NCBI RefSeq assembly: GCF_020404765.1
Contig: NZ_JAIVEM010000149.1
Coordinates: forward strand, 62,315 to 126,314
Source: Paenibacillus sp. BJ-4
GTDB lineage: Bacteria; Bacillota; Bacilli; Paenibacillales; Paenibacillaceae
Direction: 5' to 3'
Length of the DNA stretch: 64,000 bases
Position 1 is the stretch's first letter. Every line of letters starts with the position of its first letter. Position numbers and translations under genes: made by a program. The notes under the pieces are model-generated. The model did no database searches. It saw nothing but the letters and a program-made list of their open reading frames with translations, and was not told the origin of the DNA. This document shows, in pieces, positions 1 through 8,762 of this stretch.

Positions 1-88
1 GTCCGAGCAGGGAACGGCAGTCGGCAATAATCATGTCTGGCTCATACAATCGGGCCAGCAGCCAGCGTTTGGATACGATGGATTTCAT
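1..88 (-). CDS. Sulfurtransferase (rhodanese family), N-terminal fragment cut by window edge
   Basis: The reverse strand from an ATG at 88 encodes 29 residues that run off the left edge: it begins MKSIVSKRWLLARLYEP and continues DMIIADCRSLLG. The pattern (V)S..WL...L..pd..i.DCR..LG is the usual start of tandem-rhodanese thiosulfate/3-mercaptopyruvate sulfurtransferases, which move sulfane sulfur to cyanide or thiols in the cytoplasm. A purine-rich ribosome site (AGGAAGGCGG) precedes the ATG. The catalytic Cys of such proteins lies in the C-terminal domain and is outside the window, so activity cannot be judged. A palindrome at 125-143 lies in the 5' region of this gene. Confidence 0.6.
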   Translation of the reverse strand, partial: MKSIVSKRWLLARLYEPDMIIADCRSLLG

Positions 89-124
89 AGAGGATTCCGC
101 CTTCCTTTTTTCAGTAGTGATATG

Positions 125-143
125 AGGATTTTCACAAAATCCT
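125..143. promoter_or_regulatory. Palindromic operator-like site AGGATTTT-CAC-AAAATCCT
   Basis: An 8-bp perfect inverted repeat with a 3-bp spacer lies about 37 bp upstream of the sulfurtransferase start. Nearly the same palindrome recurs at 1244-1261 and, less perfectly, at 29186-29202, always in non-coding or near-non-coding promoter regions. This fits a dimeric regulator site; the regulator is unknown to me. Confidence 0.4.
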
Positions 144-188
144 TCCATTTACGAATTGAGTATGGATTATGAAAATGGGGTAAATAAG

Positions 189-1133
189 CTAAGAACTGGC
201 CTTCAGGGGGTGCTCTGTGTTAGGCAATTCACTTTGGTGGACAACTTGCTTTTTAAAATCCGTTCCGTATCGGATAAAAATCCATACCCCGAACAGGATG
301 AAAAAGCCTGCACCAAATTGTAAGGTAGACAGCCTTTCCCCGAGCAGCACCCAAGCTAGCAGGGAAGAAATAACGGGCTCGCCGAGTACTGCCATCGACA
401 CCGCGGTAGCGTTAATGTATTTGAGCAGCCAGTTAAACAGGTAATGTCCGAACAGTGTGGGTACAATCGCAAGCAGCAGGAACAGTCCCCATTCCTGTGG
501 TGCATATCCGGTAAAAGGAATGGCATTGACCACATTATACAGCGCAAGCGATGTGGCTGCGATGGCGAAAACCCAAAAATTATAGACAAACGCGCTCAAA
601 TGCTCGCGCAGATGCTTGCCCATTAGCATATGGATGGAAACAGCTACCATACCCAAGAAGGACAGTGTGTCTCCGAGCAGGGCTTGTCCCGAGACGTGAA
701 AATCTCCCGCTCCGATGGCCAGTGAGCCGACAAAGGCCATACCCATTCCGAAGAGCATGGCGCGATTCGTGCCCGTTCGGAAAAACAAAAAAGAACCGAG
801 CATGACAAGGATCGGCTCCAATGTCATAATAACGGTAGAGCTTGCAACGGTGGTCAGTCGCAGCGAGCCCATCCAAAGCAAGAAATGCAGCCCAAGCGCG
901 ATACCGGACCAGAGGATGAGCATCCACTGCTTGCGAGTGAGGCTGAAAAGTTCGGTGCGGTATTTCCAGACCAATGGCAGCATGAGAAGATTGGTCAGGT
1001 ACAAACGGTACATAGCGATAACGGACACCTCGGCTTCAGACCATCTTACGAAGATCGAGGAGAACGAAATAGCGATAATACCTATGATGTACAATAATTC
1101 AAAGGAAAACGACGGTTTGTGTGCTTGGTTCAT
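189..1133 (-). CDS. DMT-superfamily (EamA) transporter
   Basis: A 314-residue integral membrane protein. The hydrophobic pattern gives about ten membrane helices in two EamA repeats of five, and the second repeat has the typical signature AVSMAVLGEPVISSLLAW followed by LLGERLS. Proteins of this family export or exchange small metabolites such as amino acids, sugars or nucleosides; the substrate cannot be read from sequence. The start at 1133 (MNQAHKPSF) was chosen over an upstream in-frame start because AGGAG sits eight bases before it. A TATAAT on the reverse strand at 1213-1218 is a plausible -10 element, with the 1244-1261 palindrome just upstream. The protein ends in a short charged tail. 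Confidence 0.85.
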   Translation of the reverse strand: MNQAHKPSFSFELLYIIGIIAISFSSIFVRWSEAEVSVIAMYRLYLTNLLMLPLVWKYRTELFSLTRKQWMLILWSGIALGLHFLLWMGSLRLTTVASSTVIMTLEPILVMLGSFLFFRTGTNRAMLFGMGMAFVGSLAIGAGDFHVSGQALLGDTLSFLGMVAVSIHMLMGKHLREHLSAFVYNFWVFAIAATSLALYNVVNAIPFTGYAPQEWGLFLLLAIVPTLFGHYLFNWLLKYINATAVSMAVLGEPVISSLLAWVLLGERLSTLQFGAGFFILFGVWIFIRYGTDFKKQVVHQSELPNTEHPLKASS

Positions 1134-1243
1134 GTGGCAGCTCCTATGGAGGAAAATAAATACTCTCTTTGTTCCTTCAACGGTATCTCGAAAATTAGGT
1201 TTAATACAGCCCATTATACCGTACCTGACATTCCCGTGGTATT

Positions 1244-1261
1244 AGGATTTTGCAAAATCCT
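1244..1261. promoter_or_regulatory. Perfect 18-bp palindrome AGGATTTTGCAAAATCCT in a divergent promoter region
   Basis: The 18 bases are identical to their own reverse complement. The site lies between a leftward TATAAT (1213-1218, for the EamA transporter) and a rightward TATAAT (1267-1272, for the lipoprotein), and would overlap the -35 area of the latter. It could therefore control both genes. It matches the palindrome at 125-143. Confidence 0.5.
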
Positions 1262-1360
1262 GAGAATATAATAAGCGGGAGCAGGAGGAAGGAATTTAAG
1301 TGTGCTGCTGCGTAGAACTTTTGCCCGACAAACTCGTCTATCATAGTGGAGGTGGATTTT

Positions 1361-2266
1361 ATGAAAAAAAGCAACACATTTTCAATCATACTATTGACTG
1401 TAGTGGCAGTGCTGGCCCTGTCAGCCTGTGGAACGAAACCGCAAACGAATAACACTACACCTCAGGGTGCAGACCAACCGCAAACGCAACAGCCGCAAGT
1501 GAAACCGGAGCCGGTCGATGAGCCGGAGGTCAAACAAGGCACAGGTGTATACAACGGAGCCGCTGATCCGCATACAGTTGAAATTGAAATGAATGGCGAA
1601 GCTCAATCCTTCCAGCTGGGTGACGGACTGGACACGGTAATTGCTGAACTTAAGGAAGGCGATACAGTAGCGTTTGAATATAACGAAAAAGCAGTAGAGG
1701 GCGATGCGACGGCGAAGCAACTGATTTTAACGAAAATACAAAAAACAGAGGCTGCAACAGATGGCAATCAAAACGGAAGCTCCGATCAACAAGCAGGCGG
1801 AGAACGCTCGAAAACTCAAGCTTTTGAGCTTAACCTTGAAGGGAAAAAGGAAAAGCAGACAGCAACATTGGCAAAAGGAGAGGGATATTCGCTGTATGTG
1901 TTTGATCCGATGTCCCTGTTTCCCGATCAAAACCGTGTTGCCTTGGCTGTAGATGATAACTATTATGCTGAAATTACGAAGCTGCCCTCCGATTTTAATC
2001 TGGATGAGCTTCAAAAAGATGGCGAGAAGGATCTGGCTTCCATAGGCAAGGTGCAAAAGCTGGACAAAGCAGCCGTGCCTCAAGCACTGACCAGCAGTCG
2101 CCTCTTCTTACAAGCGAACGGTCCGAAGATCACACGACAATATATTGTAATGGAAAATGTAACGGGCGCTTTCATCGTGAAAGTGTACATTCCCCAAGGT
2201 GAACCTGCTGAAGAATTCGAATCCTTCATTTATACATCGTTGGAGAGCTTACAAGCTAATAAATAA
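1361..2266 (+). CDS. Secreted lipoprotein of unknown function
   Basis: A 301-residue protein starting MKKSNTFSI, with a lipoprotein signal whose lipobox is LSAC (Cys23), so it should be anchored to the outer face of the membrane. Residues about 25-55 are a low-complexity Gln/Pro/Thr-rich spacer. A beta-rich segment of about 70 residues follows, then a second Gly/Gln/Asn-rich linker and a C-terminal domain of about 150 residues with no catalytic motif that I recognise. GGAGGTG lies nine bases before the ATG, which decided the start against an ATG 15 bases upstream. The gene is divergent from the transporter and shares its palindrome. I do not recognise a named family. Confidence 0.75.
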   Translation: MKKSNTFSIILLTVVAVLALSACGTKPQTNNTTPQGADQPQTQQPQVKPEPVDEPEVKQGTGVYNGAADPHTVEIEMNGEAQSFQLGDGLDTVIAELKEGDTVAFEYNEKAVEGDATAKQLILTKIQKTEAATDGNQNGSSDQQAGGERSKTQAFELNLEGKKEKQTATLAKGEGYSLYVFDPMSLFPDQNRVALAVDDNYYAEITKLPSDFNLDELQKDGEKDLASIGKVQKLDKAAVPQALTSSRLFLQANGPKITRQYIVMENVTGAFIVKVYIPQGEPAEEFESFIYTSLESLQANK

Positions 2267-2478
2267 CCCTGATTTAAAGTTGGGTGGTCGCTGGCTTACA
2301 TTAATGAATTTAAGGCAGTCGAGCGGCTGAAATTTGTTATTTTAGGTACCAGGTTAGCGCTCTGAAGGTCTAATCTGTAATTGCGAGACCTGCACTTTTG
2401 TGCTATAAAGGATGAGAGAATAAGATCATTCCGGCTTGCGAAGTCGTATGAAGCGATGAAGGAGTTGTTAGATTTATT

Positions 2479-3192
2479 ATGTCCATCGAAATGAACACAC
2501 AAGAAGTCATCAACGTGATTAAAAACAGCAAGAAAAAGACGCCTGTTAAAGTATATGTAAAAGGAGCTTTGGCTTCCGCTTCATTTGGCGAGAATGTGCA
2601 AGCTTTTATTTCCGGAGACAGTGGTGTTGTATTTGGCGATTGGGCAGACATCAAGCCTGTACTGGATAGCGTAAACGCTAAAGAAGAAGACTATGTGGTG
2701 GAAAATGACCGTCGCAACTCTGCTGTACCTATGCTCGACCTGAAGGGCATCAATGCTCGCATTGAGCCAGGCGCATATATTCGCGATATGGTTGGCATCG
2801 GTAACAACGCAGTCATTATGATGGGTGCAGTGATTAACATCGGCGTTACGATTGGTGAAGGCACGATGATTGATATGAATGCTGTACTTGGCGGTCGTGT
2901 TAAAGTAGGTAACATGTGTCACATCGGTGCAGGCGTTGTCCTTGCGGGTGTCATTGAACCACCGTCCGCACAGCCTGTTATTGTAGAAGACGAAGTATTG
3001 ATCGGTGCAAACTCAGTTGTATTGGAAGGTGTACGAATCGGTAGAGGCGCGGTTGTTGCAGCCGGAGCTGTTGTAACTGAAGATGTGCCTGAATACTCTG
3101 TAGTTGCTGGTACACCGGCACGTGTGATCAAACAGGTCGATGATAAGACGAAATCCAAAACTGAGATTTTGAAAGAGCTACGCGTTCTGTAA
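2479..3192 (+). CDS. dapH: 2,3,4,5-tetrahydropyridine-2,6-dicarboxylate N-acetyltransferase
   Basis: 237 residues. An N-terminal domain (with [12 protein letters not shown] and [17 protein letters not shown]) is followed by a left-handed beta-helix of hexapeptide repeats (about 95-205) including [16 protein letters not shown] and [19 protein letters not shown]. This closely matches the Bacillus DapH pattern as I know it. The enzyme acetylates tetrahydrodipicolinate with acetyl-CoA, the first step of the acetylase DAP branch toward lysine and meso-DAP. A cytoplasmic trimer is expected for the family. The start ([10 protein letters not shown]) could also be the ATG four codons later. The partner deacetylase lies just downstream and the aminotransferase patA at 8763-9926. 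Confidence 0.95.
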   Translation: MSIEMNTQEVINVIKNSKKKTPVKVYVKGALASASFGENVQAFISGDSGVVFGDWADIKPVLDSVNAKEEDYVVENDRRNSAVPMLDLKGINARIEPGAYIRDMVGIGNNAVIMMGAVINIGVTIGEGTMIDMNAVLGGRVKVGNMCHIGAGVVLAGVIEPPSAQPVIVEDEVLIGANSVVLEGVRIGRGAVVAAGAVVTEDVPEYSVVAGTPARVIKQVDDKTKSKTEILKELRVL

Positions 3193-3280
3193 GAAAAACG
3201 TGTTTGAATGTACCAAAGGTGAACGATTCCTTGTCAGAGACATGATGCACTGACAGCACAACTTAGGGACGAAGCACAAC

Positions 3281-3325
3281 GGACAAGGCTCGGCGGCTGC
3301 GCCGGGCTTTTGTCCTTTTGTTCTT
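3281..3325 (+). terminator. Probable hairpin between dapH and the deacetylase gene
   Basis: GGACAAGGCTCGGCG and the near complement CGCCGGGCTTTTGTCC form an imperfect GC-rich stem, followed by TTTTG and TTCTTTT. It may act as a partial terminator that lowers expression of the second gene. Confidence 0.5.
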
Positions 3326-3373
3326 TTGCCGGATAAAAGCTGATGGGCTAGAAAAAGGAGGCGGAGCAGCGAA

Positions 3374-4510
3374 ATGAGCACAGTCGATTACCATTCTTTT
3401 GTTAAAATACGAAGAGATTTACATCAAATTCCCGAGCCGGGTTTTGAGGAGTACAAAACACAGCAATATTTGTTGAATTATTTGGGAACGCTCCCTCAGG
3501 AGCGTCTGGAAATTCGTACATGGCGTACGGGTGTAATTGTGTTCATTCATGGAACGGCCCCCGAACGCCGCTATGGATATCGTTGCGATATGGATGGCTT
3601 ACCGATTGAAGAAGAGACGGGGTATGATTTCCGTTCAACCCATCCCGGTTATATGCATGCTTGCGGTCACGATTTACATATGACGATTGGACTGGGGATG
3701 GTTAATCATTTTGCAAACCACCCCATTAAGGACGACCTGGTTGTGATATTTCAACCTGCCGAGGAGGGACCGGGCGGAGCGTTGCCGATGCGCGATAGCG
3801 CAGAGCTGGCAGACTGGCTGCCGGATGAAATTGTTGCGCTGCATGTTGCACCGGAGTATCCAGTCGGTACAATTGCAACGCGCCCGGGCATTTTATTTGC
3901 CAATACATCGGAGCTTTTCATCGATCTGAAGGGTACAGGCGGGCATGCTGCTTACCCACACAAGGCGAATGACATGGTCGTTGCTGCTTGTCAGTTGGTG
4001 GGACAGCTACAAACGATTGTAGCCCGTAATGTGAATCCGCTGGATGCAGCAGTTGTTACCGTTGGTAAGGTTAGCGGCGGTACGAAGCAGAATATTATCG
4101 CGGAAACAGCCCGTTTGGAGGGGACGATCCGAACGCTGTCAGCCGATACGATGAAGCTGGTTAAATCGCGGATTGAAGCACTGGTACGTGGTATGGAAGC
4201 TGGATTTGAATGCCAGGCGGAGATTCATTATGGCTCAAATTATTTGCAAGTGTACAATGAAGCCAAGGTGACCGAGGAATTCATGAACTGGGTCAGTGAT
4301 CGGCAGGATGTGCAGCTCATTGAATGCGGGGAAGCGATGACCGGCGAGGATTTCGGATATTTTCTGGAGCGAATTCCAGGTCTGATGTTCTGGCTCGGTG
4401 TTGATACGCCATATGGCTTGCACCATGCCAAGCTGGAGCCTGCGGAGGAAGCAATCGAGGTAGCCATTCGTGTGCTGACAGACTATTTTACATGGAAGTC
4501 TCAAGGGTAA
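3374..4510 (+). CDS. ykuR: N-acetyldiaminopimelate deacetylase (M20 family)
   Basis: 378 residues of the M20D amidohydrolase family. The metal-site motif ACGHDLHMT (about 96-104), the EEGPGG segment with the catalytic Glu pair, the dimerisation-domain motif GGHAAYPH, and the C-terminal [19 protein letters not shown] are all present. The protein removes acetate from N-acetyl-LL-DAP, the last step of the acetylase branch, and is the functional partner of DapH and PatA. AAAGGAGGCGGAGC precedes the ATG. It resembles hippurate/indole-acetyl amidohydrolases too, but placement directly after dapH favours the DAP role. Confidence 0.9.
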   Translation: MSTVDYHSFVKIRRDLHQIPEPGFEEYKTQQYLLNYLGTLPQERLEIRTWRTGVIVFIHGTAPERRYGYRCDMDGLPIEEETGYDFRSTHPGYMHACGHDLHMTIGLGMVNHFANHPIKDDLVVIFQPAEEGPGGALPMRDSAELADWLPDEIVALHVAPEYPVGTIATRPGILFANTSELFIDLKGTGGHAAYPHKANDMVVAACQLVGQLQTIVARNVNPLDAAVVTVGKVSGGTKQNIIAETARLEGTIRTLSADTMKLVKSRIEALVRGMEAGFECQAEIHYGSNYLQVYNEAKVTEEFMNWVSDRQDVQLIECGEAMTGEDFGYFLERIPGLMFWLGVDTPYGLHHAKLEPAEEAIEVAIRVLTDYFTWKSQG

Positions 4511-4585
4511 ATGATACGGCCTGAATAATTATGTTTAATGAACAGAATGAAATGGAATGAAGTCGAATCTTTGAAGGAGGGTGTT

Positions 4586-5695
4586 ATGGGAGAGCAAACC
4601 ATCATCCGCTTTGAACGGGTGACCAAGCAATATGACAACGATCCCCCGGTGCTGGCGAATGTCAGCTTTGAGATTGAGCGTGGTAAATTTTATACACTGC
4701 TGGGTCCTTCCGGCTGTGGTAAAACGACAATTCTGCGTATGATTGCGGGTTTTGCAGAGCCGACGGAAGGCTCGATTTATTTGAATGACAAGCTCATTAA
4801 TCGTGTTCCAGCTAATGAACGGCAGGTCAATACCGTGTTTCAGGATTATGCGTTATTTCCGCATCTGAATGTGTTTGAAAATGTCGCTTTTGGTCTGCGG
4901 ATCAAAAAGATGAACAAAAAAGACATTCAGGTGAAGGTGACACAGGCATTGTCCTTTGTCAATCTGGAAGGCTACGGCGAACGGGAAATTTCCGAGATGT
5001 CCGGGGGACAGCGTCAGCGTGTAGCCATTGCACGGGCCATCGTCAATGAACCGGAGGTTCTCTTATTGGATGAACCGTTGTCTGCACTGGATTTAAAGCT
5101 GCGTACAGAAATGCAGTATATTTTGCGCGAAATGCAGCAGCGCCTTGGAATTACTTTTATATTCGTTACGCATGATCAGGAGGAAGCGCTGGCCATGTCG
5201 GACGAAATTTTTGTCATGAACAAAGGCAAGATTGAACAGAGTGGCACACCTAATGATATTTATGATGAACCGATCAACCGATTTGTTGCTGATTTCATTG
5301 GTGAATCCAATATTGTCCCTGGACGTATGATTGCGGATTATCAAGTGGAATTCAACGGTCGACAGTTTGAGTGTGTAGATGGTGGGCTGCGTCCGAATGA
5401 ACCGATTGAAATTGTGATCCGGCCGGAGGACTTGGAAATTACCAGTGTTGCAGAAGGCAAACTGCGTGTAAAGGTGGATACTCAGCTGTTCCGTGGTGTT
5501 CACTATGAAATAAGCTGCTATGATGATTCGGGACAGGAATGGCTCGTGCATTCTACCAAAAAGGCGGAGCTTGGCAGTGAAATCGGCCTGCATTTTGATC
5601 CAGAAGCGATTCATGTGATGCGCTTTGGGGAAACAGAGGAAGAATTTGATCGGCGTCTGGAGGCCTATGAAGAGGTGGATCAGCATGTCCGGTAA
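4586..5695 (+). CDS. potA: Spermidine/putrescine ABC transporter ATP-binding protein
   Basis: 369 residues. Walker A is GPSGCGKT (40-47), followed by the Q-loop [10 protein letters not shown], the ABC signature [14 protein letters not shown], Walker [13 protein letters not shown] and the H-loop [10 protein letters not shown]-terminal TOBE-like regulatory domain (about 240-365) follows. The subunit powers polyamine import with PotB and PotC. The start at MGEQTIIRF was chosen over an ORF start 48 bases upstream because GAAGGAGGGTGTT immediately precedes it. The stop overlaps the potB start by 11 bases, indicating translational coupling. The 75-bp gap from the deacetylase has no terminator, so cotranscription from upstream is possible. 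Confidence 0.93.
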   Translation: MGEQTIIRFERVTKQYDNDPPVLANVSFEIERGKFYTLLGPSGCGKTTILRMIAGFAEPTEGSIYLNDKLINRVPANERQVNTVFQDYALFPHLNVFENVAFGLRIKKMNKKDIQVKVTQALSFVNLEGYGEREISEMSGGQRQRVAIARAIVNEPEVLLLDEPLSALDLKLRTEMQYILREMQQRLGITFIFVTHDQEEALAMSDEIFVMNKGKIEQSGTPNDIYDEPINRFVADFIGESNIVPGRMIADYQVEFNGRQFECVDGGLRPNEPIEIVIRPEDLEITSVAEGKLRVKVDTQLFRGVHYEISCYDDSGQEWLVHSTKKAELGSEIGLHFDPEAIHVMRFGETEEEFDRRLEAYEEVDQHVR

Positions 5696-6497
5696 TACAA
5701 GAGCGGCGTATCTGCTGCCTTATTATTTATGGATTGTGCTGTTTGTGATAGCACCAGTTGTACTTGTATTTTACTACTCTTTATTTGATGTAGACGGTCA
5801 TTTCACATTCAGCAACTATGCACAGTTTTTGACACCCGTATATTTGAGCATGACGCTTAGTTCGTTTTGGTATGCATTTCTGATCACTGTATTTTCACTG
5901 TTAGTTGCTTACCCGGCAGCATATTTGCTCACACGCACCAAGCATAAGCAGCTGTGGCTGTTGCTCATTATTTTGCCGACCTGGATTAACCTGTTACTCA
6001 AAACGTATGCTTTTATCGGGATATTTGGTACCTATGGCCCGGTGAATGCGGTGTTAGGTATGGTTGGGTTGGGAGGTCAGCAATTATTGTTTACCAGCTC
6101 CAGCTTTGTGTTTGTATCGGTTTATATTTTTGTGCCTTTTATGATTTTGCCCATCTATAACGCGCTGGAAGGGTTAAATCCTTCATTGCTGGACGCTGCC
6201 CGAGATTTGGGAGCCTCCAAGTGGACCGCGTTTCGCAGGGTTATTTTCCCGTTAACACTTGCGGGTGTGCGATCCGGTTGCATGGCTGTGTTTATTCCAG
6301 CGTTGTCGCTGTTTATGATTACCCGCCTGATTGCAGGTAACCGTGTGATTACACTGGGGACGGCGATAGAGCAGCATTTTCTGGTTACTCAGGATTGGGG
6401 TATGGGCTCTACGGTGGCCGTGTTCCTGATTTTGGCGATGGGGATCATTATGCTGCTCACCTCGGGAACGAAACGGAGGGTGCGGCATGGCAAATAA
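5685..6497 (+). CDS. potB: Spermidine/putrescine ABC transporter permease PotB
   Basis: 270 residues with about six membrane helices and the EAA-loop signature [21 protein letters not shown], by which permeases dock on the ATPase. The ATG at 5685 lies inside the end of potA and is preceded by GAGGTGG; longer in-frame starts would lie deeper inside potA. PotB and PotC form the membrane channel of the polyamine importer. The stop overlaps the potC start by 11 bases. Confidence 0.93.
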   Translation: MSGNTRAAYLLPYYLWIVLFVIAPVVLVFYYSLFDVDGHFTFSNYAQFLTPVYLSMTLSSFWYAFLITVFSLLVAYPAAYLLTRTKHKQLWLLLIILPTWINLLLKTYAFIGIFGTYGPVNAVLGMVGLGGQQLLFTSSSFVFVSVYIFVPFMILPIYNALEGLNPSLLDAARDLGASKWTAFRRVIFPLTLAGVRSGCMAVFIPALSLFMITRLIAGNRVITLGTAIEQHFLVTQDWGMGSTVAVFLILAMGIIMLLTSGTKRRVRHGK

Positions 6498-7308
6498 AAA
6501 TCGATTCGGGAATATGTATTTGGTGATCGTTTTTCTCGTGCTGTACGCACCCATTTTGTATCTGATGTACTATTCTTTCAACAGCGGCGGTACGATGCAC
6601 GAGTTTGAAGGCTTTACGCTCCAATACTATAAAGAGGTGTTTGCAGATACTCGCCTGATCATTATTGTCATTAACACCTTGGTGATTGCGTTGCTGTCGT
6701 CTGCGTTGGCTACGATTATTGGCATTATGGGCGCGCTGGCTATTCACCAGATGCAGAATCGTCGGGTCAAAAATACGCTGCTGTCGCTCAACAATGTGCT
6801 GATCGTGAACCCGGACGTCATTATTGGCGCGTCCTTTCTCATTTTGTTCACGATGATTGGGATTAAGCTGGGCTTCTACTCCGTCTTGTTGTCTCATATT
6901 GCATTTAGTGTGCCGATTGCAGTCATTATGATTTTGCCGCGGTTGCAGGAAATGAGTCCATCCCTGGTCGATGCAGCACGTGATTTGGGTGCCAGTCGGC
7001 TGGATGTGCTGACCAAGGTCATTTTGCCGTTTATCAAGCCAGGGATTTATGCGGGCTTTTTTATGGCGCTAACGTATTCTCTGGATGATTTTGCGGTGAC
7101 CTTTTTTGTGACAGGCAGTGGCTATTCGACCCTATCGGTGGAAATTTACTCGCGTGCCCGTCAAGGGGTTTCCTTGTCCATCAATGCGCTGTCCACGCTC
7201 ATTTTCCTGTTTACGGTGCTGCTGGTGGTGGGTTACTACTTTATTATGCGCAAGGCAAACCGTAGTGGAAAAAAAGAGCCTGCGGCGGAAATGGGGGTAC
7301 CTAGATGA
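6487..7308 (+). CDS. potC: Spermidine/putrescine ABC transporter permease PotC
   Basis: 273 residues with six predicted membrane helices. The EAA loop reads [21 protein letters not shown], nearly the same as in PotB, and is followed by the conserved SLDDFAVTFFVTG typical of PotC. GGAGGGTGCGGC precedes the ATG, which lies within the last codons of potB. The last four bases overlap the potD start, so all four pot genes are coupled. Confidence 0.93.
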   Translation: MANKNRFGNMYLVIVFLVLYAPILYLMYYSFNSGGTMHEFEGFTLQYYKEVFADTRLIIIVINTLVIALLSSALATIIGIMGALAIHQMQNRRVKNTLLSLNNVLIVNPDVIIGASFLILFTMIGIKLGFYSVLLSHIAFSVPIAVIMILPRLQEMSPSLVDAARDLGASRLDVLTKVILPFIKPGIYAGFFMALTYSLDDFAVTFFVTGSGYSTLSVEIYSRARQGVSLSINALSTLIFLFTVLLVVGYYFIMRKANRSGKKEPAAEMGVPR

Positions 7309-8378
7309 AGTCGCTTGTGCGCATGTTTCTGTCCATTTTTATCATCTCGTTCAGCCTGATGGGAGTGGCAGCATGGCTCAATTCCAGCCAAGGCTACTCT
7401 GGTGGCAACACATTGACGGTGTACAACTGGGGAGACTACATTGACCCTGATCTGCTGGAAAGGTTTCAGAAGGAGACGGGGATTACCGTCATTTATCAGA
7501 CATTTGACTCCAATGAGGCGATGCTGACGAAAATCGAGCAAGGTGGAACTTCGTTTGATGTAGCGGTTCCCTCGGAATATGCTCTGGCCAAAATGAAGCA
7601 GGAGCATCTGTTGCTTCCGCTGGATCACAGCAAGCTGCCGAATTTGAAGCATGTGGATTCTCATTATCTAAACCTTTCGTTTGATCCAAATAACCAATAC
7701 TCGGTTCCATATTTTTGGGGTACAGTCGGGATTGTGTTTAACCCGGAGCTGACGAAAGGCATTGATTTTCATAGCTGGGATGGTTTGTGGAATCCGAAGC
7801 TGCGTAATAACCTGCTGCTGGTTGATGGAGCTAGGGAGATTATGGGCATGTCGCTGAACAGTCTCCACTATTCCTTGAATGATACAAACAAGGCGCATTT
7901 GCAGCAAGCATTGACGAAGCTGGAGAAACTGGCGCCCAATGTCAAAGCGGTTGTCGGTGACGAGATTAAAATGCTGCTGGCCAATGAGGAAGCTGCTGCC
8001 GGAGTTGTATGGTCCGGTGATGCGTCCGAAATCATGGACCAGAACGACAAGCTGGATTACATCGTGCCGGATGAAGGCTCCAACCTGTGGTTTGATAACA
8101 TGGTTATTCCAAAAACAGCTACCCATGTGGATGCGGCACATAAATTCATCAATTTTATGATGCAGCCCGACGTAGCTGCTCAAAATGCCGAGTTTGTAGG
8201 CTATTCCACCCCAAACAAAGACGGAAAAATGCTGTTGCCTGCAGATATTTCTGGCGATGAGCGTTTCTATCCTCCGTCCGAAATTACGGATAAGCTAGAG
8301 GTGTATGACAATCTCGGCAAGCGGATGCTGGCTCACTACAATGAATTGTTCCTGCAATTCAAAATGCATTTAAAGTAG
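7305..8378 (+). CDS. potD: Spermidine/putrescine-binding protein PotD
   Basis: 357 residues. The N-terminal hydrophobic segment (about 8-25) lacks a lipobox Cys and probably anchors the protein or acts as an ordinary signal. The mature part begins LTVYNWGDYIDPDLL, the classical PotD/PotF motif, and contains YFWGTVGIVFNP and AAGVVWSGDASEIM of the type 1 periplasmic-binding fold. It captures polyamines outside the membrane and passes them to PotBC. The ATG overlaps the potC stop (ATGA). A strong terminator follows at 8611. Confidence 0.92.
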   Translation: MKSLVRMFLSIFIISFSLMGVAAWLNSSQGYSGGNTLTVYNWGDYIDPDLLERFQKETGITVIYQTFDSNEAMLTKIEQGGTSFDVAVPSEYALAKMKQEHLLLPLDHSKLPNLKHVDSHYLNLSFDPNNQYSVPYFWGTVGIVFNPELTKGIDFHSWDGLWNPKLRNNLLLVDGAREIMGMSLNSLHYSLNDTNKAHLQQALTKLEKLAPNVKAVVGDEIKMLLANEEAAAGVVWSGDASEIMDQNDKLDYIVPDEGSNLWFDNMVIPKTATHVDAAHKFINFMMQPDVAAQNAEFVGYSTPNKDGKMLLPADISGDERFYPPSEITDKLEVYDNLGKRMLAHYNELFLQFKMHLK

Positions 8379-8385
8379 GGGGAGT

Positions 8386-8585
8386 GGCGCGTGGATTCAA
8401 GGTTTGCGGATTAAAGGCCGCTGCGGTGGCGGATGGTGCTTACCATCGCTGTTAAATTCCGATTTTTATGATTTGAAGTATAAAGGTTAAAATCGGAATT
8501 TAAAGGCGACCGCTTACGCTTATCCAGCACCATTCCGCCCCCTCCGCTGCGCCGTGCTTAAAGGTGCGCACTTAAATCCCACGCC
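8386..8585. repeat. 200-bp imperfect intergenic palindrome
   Basis: The two halves are imperfect reverse complements over about 100 bases each. The perfect core is TTAAATTCCGATTTT (8452-8466) against AAAATCGGAATTTAA (8489-8503). Outer matches include GGATGGTGCTTA/TATCCAGCACCATTCC, CCGCTGCGG/CCTCCGCTGCG and GGCGCGTGG/CCCACGCC. The element fills most of the gap between potD and patA and has no convincing ORF. It looks like a dispersed palindromic element or a large stable RNA fold, not a simple terminator, because a separate terminator follows. Confidence 0.6.
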
Positions 8586-8610
8586 GACCGTGAGGGAGTA
8601 GAGGAAAACG

Positions 8611-8665
8611 AACAGGCTCTTGAATCTCCTGGTAGGAGGAGATTCAAGAGCCTGTTTTATTTTTA
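8611..8665 (+). terminator. Strong rho-independent terminator of the potABCD operon
   Basis: A perfect 20-bp stem (8611-8630 with 8637-8656) and 6-base loop GGTAGG, followed by TTTTATTTTTAC. It ends rightward transcription; it may also act weakly on leftward transcripts. Confidence 0.9.
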
Positions 8666-8762
8666 CTCACCGCGCAAAGCGATGAGTATTGTTTTTAACC
8701 CTAGCTGCTCCACACACGTTAGACAACTTGTGGGACTTTAAGGCGTAGCGCCTCTCCCCACC

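Noticed and set aside
715-1245. 176-codon rightward ORF antisense to the EamA transporter
   Set aside because: The reverse strand encodes a clear EamA protein; this is its shadow.
2267-2478. Possible lysine riboswitch or T-box before dapH
   Set aside because: The 210-bp gap was read for L-box and T-box core motifs; none was convincing. Protein-like short frames there are interrupted by stops.
2296-2502. Leftward 68-codon ORF over the dapH leader and start
   Set aside because: Overlaps the dapH start antisense, has no ribosome site and no recognisable pattern.
5093-5686. 197-codon ORF antisense to potA
   Set aside because: potA is unambiguous on the forward strand; no ribosome site on the reverse.
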